From: Trichormus_B sp936914905 | GTDB lineage: Bacteria > Cyanobacteriota > Cyanobacteriia > Cyanobacteriales > Nostocaceae | Assembly: GCF_039871975.1 (NCBI RefSeq) | Contig: NZ_JBDPLL010000001.1 | Length of the DNA: 64,000 nucleotides | Direction: 5' to 3' (one strand) | Position numbers and translations under genes: made by a program | In this document: positions 54,075 to 63,390 of the stretch, piece after piece | Layout of the letters: each line of letters opens with the position of its first letter | How positions within the stretch are numbered: the stretch's first letter is position 1 | The notes under the pieces: model-generated | Seen by the model: the letters and a program-made list of their open reading frames with translations, nothing else | Database searches by the model: none | What the model was told of the DNA's origin: nothing

Positions 54075-54377
54075 TTACCAGCTAGACTTAACAACGCCAG
54101 GTAGTAAACCTTGGTGCGCCCATTCCCGGAGAACGTTCCGAGATAGTCCAAAGTCACGGTATACACCTCTAGGACGACCAGTTAACCAGCAGCGGTTTTG
54201 CTTACGAGTAGGTGCACTGTTGCGGGGTAGTTGTTGAATCTTGCGGTGGATTTCCAGCTTGTCCAGGGGAGATTCTGCTTGTCTGAAATCTTCTAACAAG
54301 GCTTCCCGCTTTGCAGCATACTTTTCCACCAACTTAGAGCGTTTCTTCTCGCGCTCAATCATGCTCTTCTTTGCCAT
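54075..54377 (-). CDS. rpsN: 30S ribosomal protein S14
   Basis: 100 residues, the long zinc-free form (no CxxC): MAKKSMIEREKKRSKLVEKY, NSAPTRKQNRCWLTGRPRGV and RDFGLSRNVLREWAHQGLLP GVVKSSW. Start at the ATG at 54377; an in-frame ATG at 54434 would add 19 residues foreign to S14. It lies outside any ribosomal operon, as is usual for cyanobacterial rpsN. Confidence 0.97.
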   Translation of the reverse strand: MAKKSMIEREKKRSKLVEKYAAKREALLEDFRQAESPLDKLEIHRKIQQLPRNSAPTRKQNRCWLTGRPRGVYRDFGLSRNVLREWAHQGLLPGVVKSSW

Positions 54378-54490
54378 AAAATCCCTAATGTAGTAAAAGG
54401 CAGCGTTTTCTATTGTACTATGGGTAGTGGTCATTAGTCATTAGTGATTAGTCTTTATATTCATCTATGAGGATGAATTTTCATCAAAAC

Positions 54491-54605
54491 TCCTGGGTTT
54501 GAAACCCCGTCCTGGAAGGACGGCTTGATAGTAAAATCGGTGTAGCTACAGAGACCTTAAAGGTGGGTGAGACTCCCGGTGGTGGGACGTGCTGTTAAAT
54601 GACGG
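54491..54605 (+). other. Structured non-coding element, possible solo IS200/IS605 end
   Basis: Contains GGGTTTGAAACCC and the hairpin CCGTCCT-GGA-AGGACGG (54507-54523), then GAGACTCCCGGTGGTGGGAC. AAACCCCGTCCT...AGGACGG hairpins are typical of IS605-group ends in Nostocales, but no tnpA or tnpB sequence flanks it. Alternatives are a small RNA or an orphan guide-RNA-like end. Confidence 0.35.
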
Positions 54606-54622
54606 ACTTACTCTTTGCCTCT

Positions 54623-55283
54623 TTACATCTCTGCGAGAAACAACTTCATATTACACAAATCAGCTAATTTACAAACATCACAACCTGGAGAACGGGCTTT
54701 ACATACAGCCCGACCATGATAAATTAAACTAATAGACCAATTTTCCCAATCTGGTTGGGGTAACAATTTCATTAAATCTTTTTCAATACCAATCGGTTCT
54801 CTGTTTTTCGTCAACCCCAAACGCTGACTCAATCGCTTAACGTGAGTATCTACAGTCACACCTGCATTAATACCATAAGCATGAGCTAAAAGCACATTTG
54901 CAGTTTTTCTAGCAACTCCTGGGACTTTTAATAATTCTGGCATTTCATTAGGAACAACAGAATTAAAATCATTCACAATTATCCGACAAGCGGCTTTGAT
55001 ATTATTAGCTTTATTGCGATAAAAACCTGTAGAACGAACTAATGCTTCTAATTCTAATATATCCGCATTTGCTAAACCTTCCGCACCAGGAAAAGGGCTA
55101 AATAAAGCTGGTCTCACCTTATTTACACGCTCATCTGTACATTGATCAGAAAGAATTGTCGCCACTAAATAATTGTACAGGAGTTGAATCATTTAAAGAA
55201 AAAGTTGCATCAGGATAAAGATGGTGGAGACGGGAAAAGATTTTTAAAGCCCGTTGTTTTTTAGTTAATGATTTACGAGTCAA
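54623..55283 (-). pseudogene. nth: Endonuclease III, 5' frameshift
   Basis: DNA glycosylase/AP lyase for oxidised pyrimidines. From 55192 the frame is normal (LVATILSDQCTDERVNKVRP, the helix-hairpin-helix VPGVARKTANVLLAHAYG with catalytic Lys, VDTHVKRLS with catalytic Asp, and the C-X6-C-X2-C-X5-C-type Fe-S cluster at the end). The first ~30 residues (TKKQRALKIFSRLHHLYPDA TFSLNDSTPVQL) are in another frame, starting from a TTG at 55283. One extra base in an A/T run at 55167-55169 separates them. Initiation at the ATG at 55192 would give a protein lacking its first helices. Confidence 0.8.
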
Positions 55284-55419
55284 TCAGTTTTTGATGTTTA
55301 AATTTACTATTTGGGATTTATTTACTAACAATAGTTTTAGATTGAGGATTTCGGTTTTTTCATATTCAATACTAAAATCTAAAATCTAAAATTTAACTGT
55401 AAGAATTGAGGAGTCAGAA

Positions 55420-55595
55420 ATCATAAATATTTTAGAAATTGGTTAACTATCAAACAGGTATTTTTAGCGTTAGTCTGAAATACCTGACTGCTGATGGTTG
55501 TGCCTCTGAAAGAGGCACTATGTCTACAACACACTACGTGAGTATTAACGTGTAGCGTGCCGTTAGGCATTAGCTGAATGCTTACATTCGATAAT
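55420..55595 (-). repeat. Dispersed repeat family, copy D
   Basis: On the minus strand it reads AAGCATTCAGCTAATGCCTA, ACGGCACGCTACACGT, CATCAGCAGTCAGGTATTTC, AGACTAACGCTAAAAATACC and TGTTTGATAGTTAACCAATT, matching copies A and B with an added ~45-bp segment that holds a TGCCTCTGAAAGAGGCA hairpin. The GGTATTT/AAATACC-bounded core is at 55457-55484. Confidence 0.8.
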
Positions 55596-55684
55596 AAATA
55601 ATTAATAGTTAAGAGCAAGGGTGGTTAGGATATCAATAAAATACTTTTCACTTTTTCACCTGTCACCTGTCACCTGCTCTAAAC

Positions 55685-56773
55685 TTACTGCAACAGATGT
55701 TGTACCCATTCTAATTGAGTAGTTTCTTTGACAATCAAGAAAATACCTAATCCTAAGAGTAGGACTAAACCAGTTTGCATTACACCTTCTTGAATTTTTG
55801 CTGGTAAGGGCTTACCAAGTAAACCTTCAATGAGGAGAAAAGCCAGTTGTCCACCATCCAAAGCAGGAAGAGGTAAAATATTTATAATCGCCAAGTTAAT
55901 ACTGATAATTGCCGCAAAAGACAACAAATTAGCACTATTATCAGTAGCTAATTTAGCCCCTATTTTGACAATATTAACTGGTCCAGAAACCTGACTAGCT
56001 GTTGCTTGAAAGTTAGTTACTAGCTGTCCAAATCCTTTGATTGTTCCAACAACTAATTGTTGAAATCTGTTAGCGGCAACCGTGAAAATTTCGACAGGAT
56101 TTTGGGTACGACGATAAACTGCTCCACCATTAGGTCCCAGTTCGATCCCGACCAAACCTTTACCATCAGCACCCTGTTTAGGAGTTAATTTCAAGGGTAT
56201 TGCTTGGTTTTGGCGTTGAATTTTCAGGTAAATTTCCTGATTGGGATGAGTTTGAATTTCTTTAGTCAGCAACAAAGTAGAACTGTTTCCAGCAACGAGT
56301 TCCTGATCATTGACACTCAGGATAATATCACCTTCTCGAATACCTGCTTGGTAAGCGATAGATTGTTCGTTAACAGGTTTGACAATTACACCTTGTTGAT
56401 ATTTAAATTCTTGGGGAATACCAACGATACCTAATTGTAGAACTAACACCAAATAGGCAAATATTAAGTTAGCTATCACTCCGGCACTAATCACGATCGC
56501 TCGATCTAAAATAGGACGATTCTGCAGCAGATTGGGGTCGTTGGGGGGAATGTCGCTGTCTGGATCGTCATCGGGAAAGCCAACAAAGCCACCCAAAGGG
56601 AAAGCACGAATGGTATATTCTGTTTGTGATCCTTGGTACTTCAACAGGATTGGACCAAAACCCAAGGAAAAGCGGTTAGCGTAAATGCCTTGGGAACGTG
56701 CTGCTATAAAATGTCCTAACTCGTGTACCAATATCAAAGTAGCCAAGACTGCTATCGCTGCTAAAACTGACAT
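55685..56773 (-). CDS. rseP: RIP metalloprotease, site-2 protease family
   Basis: Intramembrane zinc protease that releases membrane-held regulators. 362 residues: the zinc motif HELGH in TLILVHELGHFIAARSQGIY, a first GFGP and LGGFVGFPDDDPDSD loop, a PDZ domain (about 120-200: IAYQAGIREGDIILSVNDQE), and the C-terminal NILPLPALDGGQLAFLLIEG with the third ligand Asp. Three or four membrane helices. The substrate is unknown here; sigma/anti-sigma control is the family theme. Confidence 0.92.
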   Translation of the reverse strand: MSVLAAIAVLATLILVHELGHFIAARSQGIYANRFSLGFGPILLKYQGSQTEYTIRAFPLGGFVGFPDDDPDSDIPPNDPNLLQNRPILDRAIVISAGVIANLIFAYLVLVLQLGIVGIPQEFKYQQGVIVKPVNEQSIAYQAGIREGDIILSVNDQELVAGNSSTLLLTKEIQTHPNQEIYLKIQRQNQAIPLKLTPKQGADGKGLVGIELGPNGGAVYRRTQNPVEIFTVAANRFQQLVVGTIKGFGQLVTNFQATASQVSGPVNIVKIGAKLATDNSANLLSFAAIISINLAIINILPLPALDGGQLAFLLIEGLLGKPLPAKIQEGVMQTGLVLLLGLGIFLIVKETTQLEWVQHLLQ

Positions 56774-57277
56774 AGAGCAATTTAATCAAAATATTTAGGA
56801 TATATATTCTTATTGTAGTTTGGGAAAGGACGTAGAAACGAAATCTGGTGTTGTTTGTCGCAACCAAGTACGAAAACAGCCAATCATGTGATTTTCGCCA
56901 ATTTACAGACTTTAAGCCTAAAATGAGGGATTTGTGAGTTTATAAGCAAGCTTGCAAAAGTAGGGGAAACAGCACAGGTAATGTCAATACCGTCACGCAC
57001 TCGTTGCGCTATCTAGCCCAGAGGTGGTTCTCTCTCTAAGCGTTAATTTTTGGTCTGCCTGACCATAGTTGCATTGCTGCAAATTTTGTTTAAGTTAAAT
57101 ACTGCTCGTCTAGTATCTGTAAATTTTCTACCTACTTCCAGGTGATACTAGAAACCCCATAGATTTAGGAAAGTGGATTAAATAAGGTGTAAGAGTGCCA
57201 ATAAGATCTATACACCAGAAGGGTATATGGAGAACTGGTAAATGATGGGCCCTGACCCTGGTGAAATTAAAGTTAAA
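56774..57277. other. Intergenic region
   Basis: About 500 bp from the protease start to the ISAzo13 remnant. No gene or recognisable RNA; composition becomes less AT-rich near the transposase. Confidence 0.4.
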
Positions 57278-58138
57278 ATGCAACGATACTATAAGTCGTT
57301 GTCAGAGAAGGATAGCCGCATATGGGCGGCCATTGAAGCCCTAAAAGTAGGGTACGGGGGGCAGGCATAGATGCGCGGCTTGCTGTTATGACATAACGAA
57401 ACCTGAAAGTTGGGCTTGGGGGAACTTGAGGAAGAAAAGGTGGTTGAGCAGGAGGGGATTCCCCAACCCGGAGGTGGAGGAAAATCAGCCTTTGAGACGA
57501 TTGCTTCCTGAGAAGAGGGGTTTTTGGGAGTGTTGGAGCGGCACACAGCCGGTTCACCGATGGATGAAACTCTCAGGTGGACTCATCTCAAGGGTCATGA
57601 AATTGCCAGATTGCTGGGAGATGAGGGAATAGAAGTGAGTGTGACAGTGGTAGACTATATTGTTGAAGAAACACAACTTTCCTAAGTCCAAAGCAGTGAA
57701 GACNNNNNNNNNNNNNNNNNNNNNNNNNNNNNNNNNNNNNNNNNNNNNNNNNNNNNNNNNNNNNNNNNNNNNNNNNNNNNNNNNNNNNNNNNNNNNNNNN
57801 NNNGGGGCCCTAGCAATAGCTCTCCCTATTACATCTTCACACAGGACTTACAGGCCTTAGTTAGTTAATGAACTGGCTATCGAAATTCTCATCCCTTATT
57901 ATCCCCCCTACACCTCCAAGTACAATCCTCATATTTCTCCTGTGTGTCAGGGGCTAATTTTTGAGAGTGTCCAGACTCTAAAAGTCCTCATGGCAACGGC
58001 AACCACCCGAACTGGACTCAAGCTCTTGAGGACCATTCTCTATAACACCTATCAAACCGGCCGAAATGTGGCTGTTGACTTCAAATCAAATCTCAAGATT
58101 ATTTTTGATTAATTCTTGCCCCAATGGAATTACACCCC
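57278..58138 (+). mobile_element. ISAzo13-type transposase, broken and gapped
   Basis: From the ATG at 57278: MQRYYKSLSEKDSRIWAAIE ALKVGYGGQA, a stop, then GELEEEKVVEQEGIPQPGGG, KSAFETIAS, GVLERHTAGSPMDETLRWTH LKGHEIARLLGDEGIEVSVT and LLKKHNFPKSKAVKT up to the gap. After 100 N, frames read YYIFTQDLQALV and PYTSKYN-like remnants, ANFESVQTLKVLMATATTRT and APMELHP. The order is that of ISAzo13-family transposases. Several stops and frame changes occur on both sides. Confidence 0.75.
57704..57803. other. Assembly gap of 100 N
   Basis: Exactly 100 undetermined bases inside the ISAzo13-type transposase, so the true distance between flanks is unknown. Confidence 0.99.
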
Positions 58139-58456
58139 TAAACCACAGTTACACGTTATTTAATCCACTATCCTAACTATTATCCTGTTAATCCTTATAA
58201 TACCTGTTTATCCTTATAATAAAAGTAGAGTGTCTTAGCGATCGCGTAACGCACCGACTAAATATTAATAGAAGATGGTGCGTTACATTTTATTAAGGCA
58301 CCCTACAGGATAAGTGATCGCAGTGCCTTATTGTATACATAGTGCATCACGAATCTTACTTTTCACTAATGTCCAGTCTTCTGTTTGTTCATTTCTCATT
58401 CTTCTTGCCAGCCGCTGCTTGAATCTGATTACTTGCTTCACCGGAACCGATCTGAA
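58139..58456. other. Intergenic debris between ISAzo13 and the MITE
   Basis: Contains an AACCTTATAATACCTG-like repeat near 58185-58225, a HIP1 site (58239) and a GATCGCAGTGCCTTA-type small repeat. No gene. Confidence 0.4.
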
Positions 58457-58625
58457 TAGACCTCTTACAAAAGTAATTTTATGTTATAATTAACGGTTAT
58501 CTTTGTTTTAGCCAAAAGTTAGAGTTGCACGGTTATGTTTGAATTAGCAATCGCAAATAACACCAAGAATACATAAAATCTAAAACTTTCTATCATACCA
58601 CAGAAACAATTTTGCAAGAGGTCTA
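58457..58625 (-). mobile_element. MITE, copy 2 (169 bp)
   Basis: Same length as copy 1 at 22340-22508 but inverted. Its complement begins TAGACCTCTTGCAAAATTGT and shares long blocks such as CTGTGGTATGATAGA, AGTTTTAGATTTTATGTATT and CTAATTCAAACATAACCGTG with copy 1. The terminal repeats are slightly mismatched (GCAAAA against GTAAGA positions). Confidence 0.85.
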
Positions 58626-58799
58626 ATATTGACTTCCCCTGTCGGGAAAGCTCGATCAGCAGGAAAGTAACTGAAGAGTGCTTGATGCGGAGGACATCGA
58701 GAGCATCCCAATTTGCCAAGAAGATGAAAGAAAGGAGAAATAATTCGCGATGATGCCTCGTGAATTAAGAGGGGACTATACGAATGCTGTCCATAACTG

Positions 58800-59515
58800 A
58801 GAAAATTATACGAATCAGAGAGTATGGTTTAAAACCATAACAGCAGAACATAAAAAACTTTTAGAAGCTCACATCAAAGAGATAGCCAAAATCGTTTATA
58901 AAAATACCCCACCCGAAAAAATCGAAACATTTGAGGGCATCGAAACATCTGTACGCGACCAGGTTTTAGAACATGTCAGTCCGAAAAGCGCCTTTTTTTT
59001 GATAGTAAAAACGGACAATAAGGAGTTGCATTGGTGATATTAAAATCACTAACAAACAAGCATCTCCTTTGGGGATAGAACCGTATAGGGGATTTAGCCC
59101 ATTGCTTGAAAAGTGCTGTTTGTTACTTGCAGCCAAGGAGTCATTCCAGGACCCAGAGAATGACCTTAAGGTTCTAACAGGGATAGAATTTGGTTATAGT
59201 AAGTATCATCGCCAAGTCAAAAAAGTTGATTTATCTCCCCCGAACGTCAAACAGAAATTAACAGAGGTCTGCTTAGACGGGGGAAAAGTGCGGTTACGCT
59301 CTCAAGAGAAAGGAAAGCCTGCGTACTGGAAGGAGTATAAAACAGGGCGATTACAGGGTATATATTAAGGAGCATTGTGTCAAGATAATCTCTCCCTAAC
59401 TAATTGGGTCAATAGCTAAAACATCGGTAAAACTCTTTACTACTTGGGAGATCGGCATGATGGAATTTGGAATCTATTTGCAGAAATTGCCGACTCTGAT
59501 ATTCGTCATAGGATA
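58800..59515 (+). mobile_element. ISKra4-family transposase, broken
   Basis: Frames give TAEHKKLLEAHIKEIAKIVY (N-terminal helix), then MGIEPYRGFSPLLEKCCLLL AAKESFQDPENDLKVLTGIE, VKKVDLSPPNVKQKLTEVCL DGGKVRLRSQEKGKPAYWKE YKTGRLQGIY, a stop, and SLTNWVN ... DRHDGIWNLFAEIADSD-like sequence. This is the order of an ISKra4-family transposase up to its second catalytic Asp. The C-terminal half is absent and a different coding remnant follows directly. Confidence 0.75.
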
Positions 59516-59520
59516 AACTA

Positions 59521-59889
59521 GCTCGATTTGAGCGGATTCAAAAAGCGATTACAGCCTTAGAAAAACACCAAACACTTTTATTGAAGCAGGGTATTCTGGC
59601 TGCATCCGGTCCTTAGGTAGCGCGTTATCAAGTCCGTCAAAACTTCAATAAATGTCGGTACTACAAATTACAAGTGCCAATTTTATATTTCCAATGCACG
59701 AGATCAGACAAACTGAGTAAATATAAGCATTTAGCCAAAGCTGGTACTCAAGAGCATATTGATGCTGTTATGTCTGTTGTTAGACATTCTCTTTGTGATG
59801 AAATACAGAGCATAATTCATACCCTGGATGATTGTCTGCTAGACATTAGTTCTCGATCTGAGCAAGAGTCAGAAGAACTACTTGATTAA
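59521..59889 (+). pseudogene. Transposon-associated hypothetical protein, broken
   Basis: One continuous frame: LARFERIQKAITALEKHQTL LLKQGILAASGP, a TAG, then VARYQVRQNFNKCRYYKLQV, SDKLSKYKHLAKAGTQEHID AVMSVVRHSLCDEIQSIIHT LDDCLLDISSRSEQESEELL D. The stop sits where related proteins, as I recall them, have Trp. The N-terminus is missing at the junction with the ISKra4 remnant. The family is frequent in cyanobacterial mobile regions; its role is unknown. Confidence 0.55.
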
Positions 59890-60244
59890 ATCTGGATTCT
59901 TTTATTTTTGCCAAATTGGGATGCTCCCGAGGACATCGCCGTTCCAAAATCATAATAAGCGTATAATTGATATGATTAAATGGATCAGCACGACATTATT
60001 TGACTTTTTGCTCAATCATTAGTGGGTTGATCGAACTCACATTCAATATGACTCAAGCCACGTAAATTTTTAATTCTTAATTTTCTAATCTTTATATATC
60101 ACGAATGTAAGTAACTAGGTAGATGTATTAGTTCATGTATACTAACTATAGTGCAAGGGTCTTGCTCACAGGTAAGATGCCAGCACTACATCTTAATCTT
60201 TAATTCAAACTACTTAAAATTAAATTAATTGTCTAAAATTCCAG
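59890..60244. other. Intergenic region downstream of serS
   Basis: About 350 bp, AT-rich, no gene or RNA recognised. CGAGGACATCGCCGTTCC near 59930 partly repeats the segment near 58690. Confidence 0.4.
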
Positions 60245-61525
60245 TTACAAAACCTCCCTACCCAAATAAACCTGCAACACCTCCGGTACTTGAATCGTCC
60301 CATCTGGTTGCTGATAATTCTCCAAAATCGCCGCCATAGTCCTTCCTACGGCCAAACCAGAACCATTCAAAGTATGTACAAACTGCGTTCCTTTTTTACC
60401 CGCTTCCTTAAAGCGAATATCCGCCCTTCTTGCTTGAAAATTACCGCAATTAGAACAACTAGAGATCTCTCGATACTTCCTAGTATAAGGCAACCAAACC
60501 TCTAAATCATAAGTCTTTGTTGCCCCGAAACCTACATCAGCAGTACACAAATTAATTACCCGATAAGGTAACTTTAAAGCCTGTAAAATTGACTCTGCAC
60601 TTCCTACTAAATTTTCCAATTCATCAAAAGAATTTTCCGGTTTTACTAATTTCACCAACTCAACTTTATTGAATTGGTGCAAACGAATTAAACCCCGCAT
60701 ATCACGTCCATAACTTCCCGCTTCCCGACGAAAACAAGGAGTATATGCACAGTGATAAATTGGTAATTGTTCCGCGTTGATAATTTCTCCTCGATAAAAG
60801 TTAGTCACAGGAACTTCCGCAGTTGGTATTAACCACAATTCATCATCTGCACATTTAAAACTTTCTTCTGCAAACTTCGGTAATTGTCCCGTTCCGGTTA
60901 AAGAATCTGTATTTACTAAGAACGGTGGACTAACTTCTATATACCCAGCTTGAATATGTTTACTGAGCATAAACTGAATTAATGCTCTTTCTAATGCTGC
61001 ACCAGTACCAATAAGACTCACAAACCGACTTTGAGCAATTTTTACTGCTCTTTCAAAGTTCAAAATTCCCAATTTTTCGCCGATTTCCCAATGAGGTAAA
61101 ATATTCGGATTCTCCGGTTTATGTTGATCTCCCCATCTTCTCACTTCTGCGTTATCTTCTTCACTTGCACCCATGGGGGTAGAATCACTAGGAAGGTTAG
61201 GCAGCGCTAAGAGTAATTCTTGAATTTGCGCTTTTAATTCTTTTTCCTGGGGTTCTAATTCGCTTAATGTGATTTTGAGGGCGTTTCCTTCTTCCTTTAA
61301 AGCTTGGATTTCTGGGTCTTTAGGATTAACACCGGATTTTACCTTTTGTCCTACCAGTTTACCAATTTCATTACTACGGGCTTGCAGTTCATTACCTTTT
61401 GCTTCTAGTTCCCGTTGTTTTTGACTCAAATCTAATATAGGCTGAATATCGTATTTACCACTACGACTGTTTAACTTGTCTTGTATTAGTTGGGGATTTT
61501 CTCTAATTTGTTTAATATCTAGCAT
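60245..61525 (-). CDS. serS: Seryl-tRNA synthetase
   Basis: Class II synthetase charging tRNA-Ser (and tRNA-Sec where present). The N-terminal coiled coil (about 25-100: LDLSQKQRELEAKGNELQAR) binds the tRNA long arm. Catalytic motifs: motif 2 FRREAGSYGRDMRGLIRLHQ and motif 3 NGSGLAVGRTMAAILENYQ. The TAEVPVTNFYRGE serine-binding loop is intact. 426 residues, full length. ATG at 61525 directly before LDIKQIRENPQLI. Confidence 0.97.
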   Translation of the reverse strand: MLDIKQIRENPQLIQDKLNSRSGKYDIQPILDLSQKQRELEAKGNELQARSNEIGKLVGQKVKSGVNPKDPEIQALKEEGNALKITLSELEPQEKELKAQIQELLLALPNLPSDSTPMGASEEDNAEVRRWGDQHKPENPNILPHWEIGEKLGILNFERAVKIAQSRFVSLIGTGAALERALIQFMLSKHIQAGYIEVSPPFLVNTDSLTGTGQLPKFAEESFKCADDELWLIPTAEVPVTNFYRGEIINAEQLPIYHCAYTPCFRREAGSYGRDMRGLIRLHQFNKVELVKLVKPENSFDELENLVGSAESILQALKLPYRVINLCTADVGFGATKTYDLEVWLPYTRKYREISSCSNCGNFQARRADIRFKEAGKKGTQFVHTLNGSGLAVGRTMAAILENYQQPDGTIQVPEVLQVYLGREVL

Positions 61526-61610
61526 TTGTCAGTTGTTAATTGTCGGTTGTCAATTGTTAGTTGTCAATTGTTAAAGGAAAAGGGTACAGGAAACAGCTAA
61601 TCATTTTACC
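61526..61610. repeat. Short tandem repeats (TTGTCAATTGTTAG-type)
   Basis: TGTCAGTTGTTAATTGTCGG TTGTCAATTGTTAGTTGTCA is built of degenerate 7- to 14-mers just upstream of serS; AATGCCC/AATACCC heptamers follow at about 61610-61632. Confidence 0.7.
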
Positions 61611-61629
61611 AATGCCCAATACCCAATAC

Positions 61630-62202
61630 CTATAACTTAGTAATGCGATTTAACAGGAATAGTGAAGCTACAAGCCCTGAAAAATGCGCTGATACAGTAT
61701 TTGTGTTTGCCTGGACTACTAGCATATCTAAACCACTAATAATCCGAGTGGGGTCAAAGAGTTGGGTTGTTACAGCTTGTGGAGATATTGACCTAGCTAC
61801 GAGTGTACCAACTATCGCTTGCGCTCCCAAAAGTGTCACGAGTATTCCTGCTAAATTGACCCATAATCCCAATCTTAATACCTGCAAAGTTTCCAATTTG
61901 CGGGGGCGATTGGTAGGATTGGAGGAGTCTAGTTGTTTGCCAATTCTGGTGTAACGGTAGGCTAAGTAAATGCCCGCACCTAAAACAACTAGTCCGCAAA
62001 TGGCCAGAAATACACCAAGTCCTGTTCCAGGATTGTTATTTGGGCTTCCTGATCTTTGACTGAAGATGGCAAATAATAAGACTATTATCCCAGAAATAAC
62101 ACCTAGTACAAGTTGAATCCAGAAACTAATCCAACCTGCCAAGCGGAAATTTTGGGCAATTACGCGAAGATTAGAGGATGGTGTTTCGGAGTTTTGTGAC
62201 AT
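61630..62202 (-). CDS. DUF3611 (Tic21/PIC1-like) membrane protein
   Basis: 190 residues from the ATG at 62202 (MSQNSETPSSNLRVIAQNFR). Four membrane helices: ISFWIQLVLGVISGIIVLLF, GLGVFLAICGLVVLGAGIYL, LGLWVNLAGILVTLLGAQAI and LVASLFLLNRI. The conserved RLAGWISFWIQLVL opening is the DUF3611 signature. Plastid relatives (Tic21/PIC1) are linked to protein import or iron transport; the cyanobacterial role is unsettled. An upstream start at 62298 is rejected because the added residues are not family-like. Confidence 0.85.
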   Translation of the reverse strand: MSQNSETPSSNLRVIAQNFRLAGWISFWIQLVLGVISGIIVLLFAIFSQRSGSPNNNPGTGLGVFLAICGLVVLGAGIYLAYRYTRIGKQLDSSNPTNRPRKLETLQVLRLGLWVNLAGILVTLLGAQAIVGTLVARSISPQAVTTQLFDPTRIISGLDMLVVQANTNTVSAHFSGLVASLFLLNRITKL

Positions 62203-62327
62203 AAGGGATTGGGTATTAATTAAAAATTCCAGAGAATTTCTATTTGCAGGTTTTTGTTTGTTGTTTGTAAATTCCAGAATAATTGATAATGAATACATCC
62301 GATCCAGTTAAACATTAACAATTAATT

Positions 62328-62858
62328 ATGGATACTGCTATTGTTCTATCTACTTTCCTGCTAACTTTGTTGTTATCGGTTGGGCTGTTTTTCTTTATCC
62401 GTGCTTCGACTAAAGACCGCATAGAAAAAGCGCAATTGATATCTGAGCAAGATGAAGCTGCTTTGATGACCCAACTGAAGGAGTATTTTCGCTCACGGTC
62501 TTACCGAGTCATATCTGTTGATAAAGATAAGAATCAGGTATCTTTTGAAGGATTTGTCCGACCTAGCTGGTTTTTAGCTATATTTTTGACTTTTCTAGCG
62601 GCTGTTGGCCTTACTTGTCTATCTCTAGTTTTATCTCAGGTTTTTCCTAGCCAGAGTCCGTATTTGCTGGCTTTAGTGCTGTTATCACCATTAAGTAGTA
62701 TATTTTATTGGCAAAAAGCTGGAAGACTTGAGAAGGTGTCACTCAAAATGGAAGCAATCCAAAACGAACAACTCTCCTCAAGTAAAATCACTGTTATTGC
62801 TCATCGAGATGAACTTGCTGAGTTACAGAGGGCATTACAGTTAAAGACGGTTGATTGA
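62328..62858 (+). CDS. CCB1-like cofactor assembly factor of cytochrome b6f
   Basis: 176 residues: an N-terminal membrane helix (TAIVLSTFLLTLLLSVGLFF), a soluble loop (DEAALMTQLKEYFRSRSYRV), then two membrane helices (PSWFLAIFLTFLAAVGLTCL, LLALVLLSPLSSIFYWQKAG) and a C-terminal soluble segment. This matches the 'cofactor assembly of complex C subunit B' family related to plastid CCB1, which helps attach heme c-i covalently to cytochrome b6. Divergent from DUF3611 with a 125-bp gap. Intact. Confidence 0.82.
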   Translation: MDTAIVLSTFLLTLLLSVGLFFFIRASTKDRIEKAQLISEQDEAALMTQLKEYFRSRSYRVISVDKDKNQVSFEGFVRPSWFLAIFLTFLAAVGLTCLSLVLSQVFPSQSPYLLALVLLSPLSSIFYWQKAGRLEKVSLKMEAIQNEQLSSSKITVIAHRDELAELQRALQLKTVD

Positions 62859-63390
62859 ACTTTGCTGGCTAGTCCCATGTTGCTATTTGATTCATCGGAA
62901 ACATTACAGCATTTAAACATCACCAACATTTATGCTTTTTGTGTAAACGCTAAACGACAGTATGATGAACCACAACTCATCACATTAAGTGTGAGATTCA
63001 GGATGGTTTTGTATTGGCTTTCTGAGTTGTTTGTAAGTATCTACAACAAATCTGTAGGACATTTTGCAGACTATTTTAGTTTTGGTACAAATTCAAATCC
63101 GCTGATATATATTTTTGGCAATAGAAATCAGGAAATTCAAAGTAAGACGCATCTTTAATATGCTTGACTTTGTTGCTATTACCAGATGTATCAGCATACT
63201 AGATATCAACTCCTGCAACCGTAGGCTGCAAAGGAGTTGATGTTCTAATTTGGATAATCTCTACTGGCAGTTCAGCTACAAACTTAAAAAAAATTGAATT
63301 TTTTCATAAACTGATCAATTTTGCCAGTTAATTAATGTGATAGTCAGAAGTAAGAAGTCACATTCAATGCGTAAGAGATCATTTTAGATG
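62859..63390. other. Intergenic region
   Basis: About 530 bp. The only sizeable frame (62862-63158, start TTG-type) has no family features and an unlikely composition, so I see no gene here. A palindrome-like AACTCCTGCAACCGTAGGCT GCAAAGGAGTT near 63210-63240 could form a hairpin. Confidence 0.4.

Noticed and set aside
57273..57557. Minus-strand frames opposite the ISAzo13 transposase
   Set aside because: Shadows of the plus-strand transposase; Pro- and Ser-rich composition with no family match.
62862..63158. Plus-strand frame of 98 codons after the CCB1-like gene
   Set aside because: Non-ATG start, no hydrophobic or motif pattern, no terminator or conservation that I can recognise.
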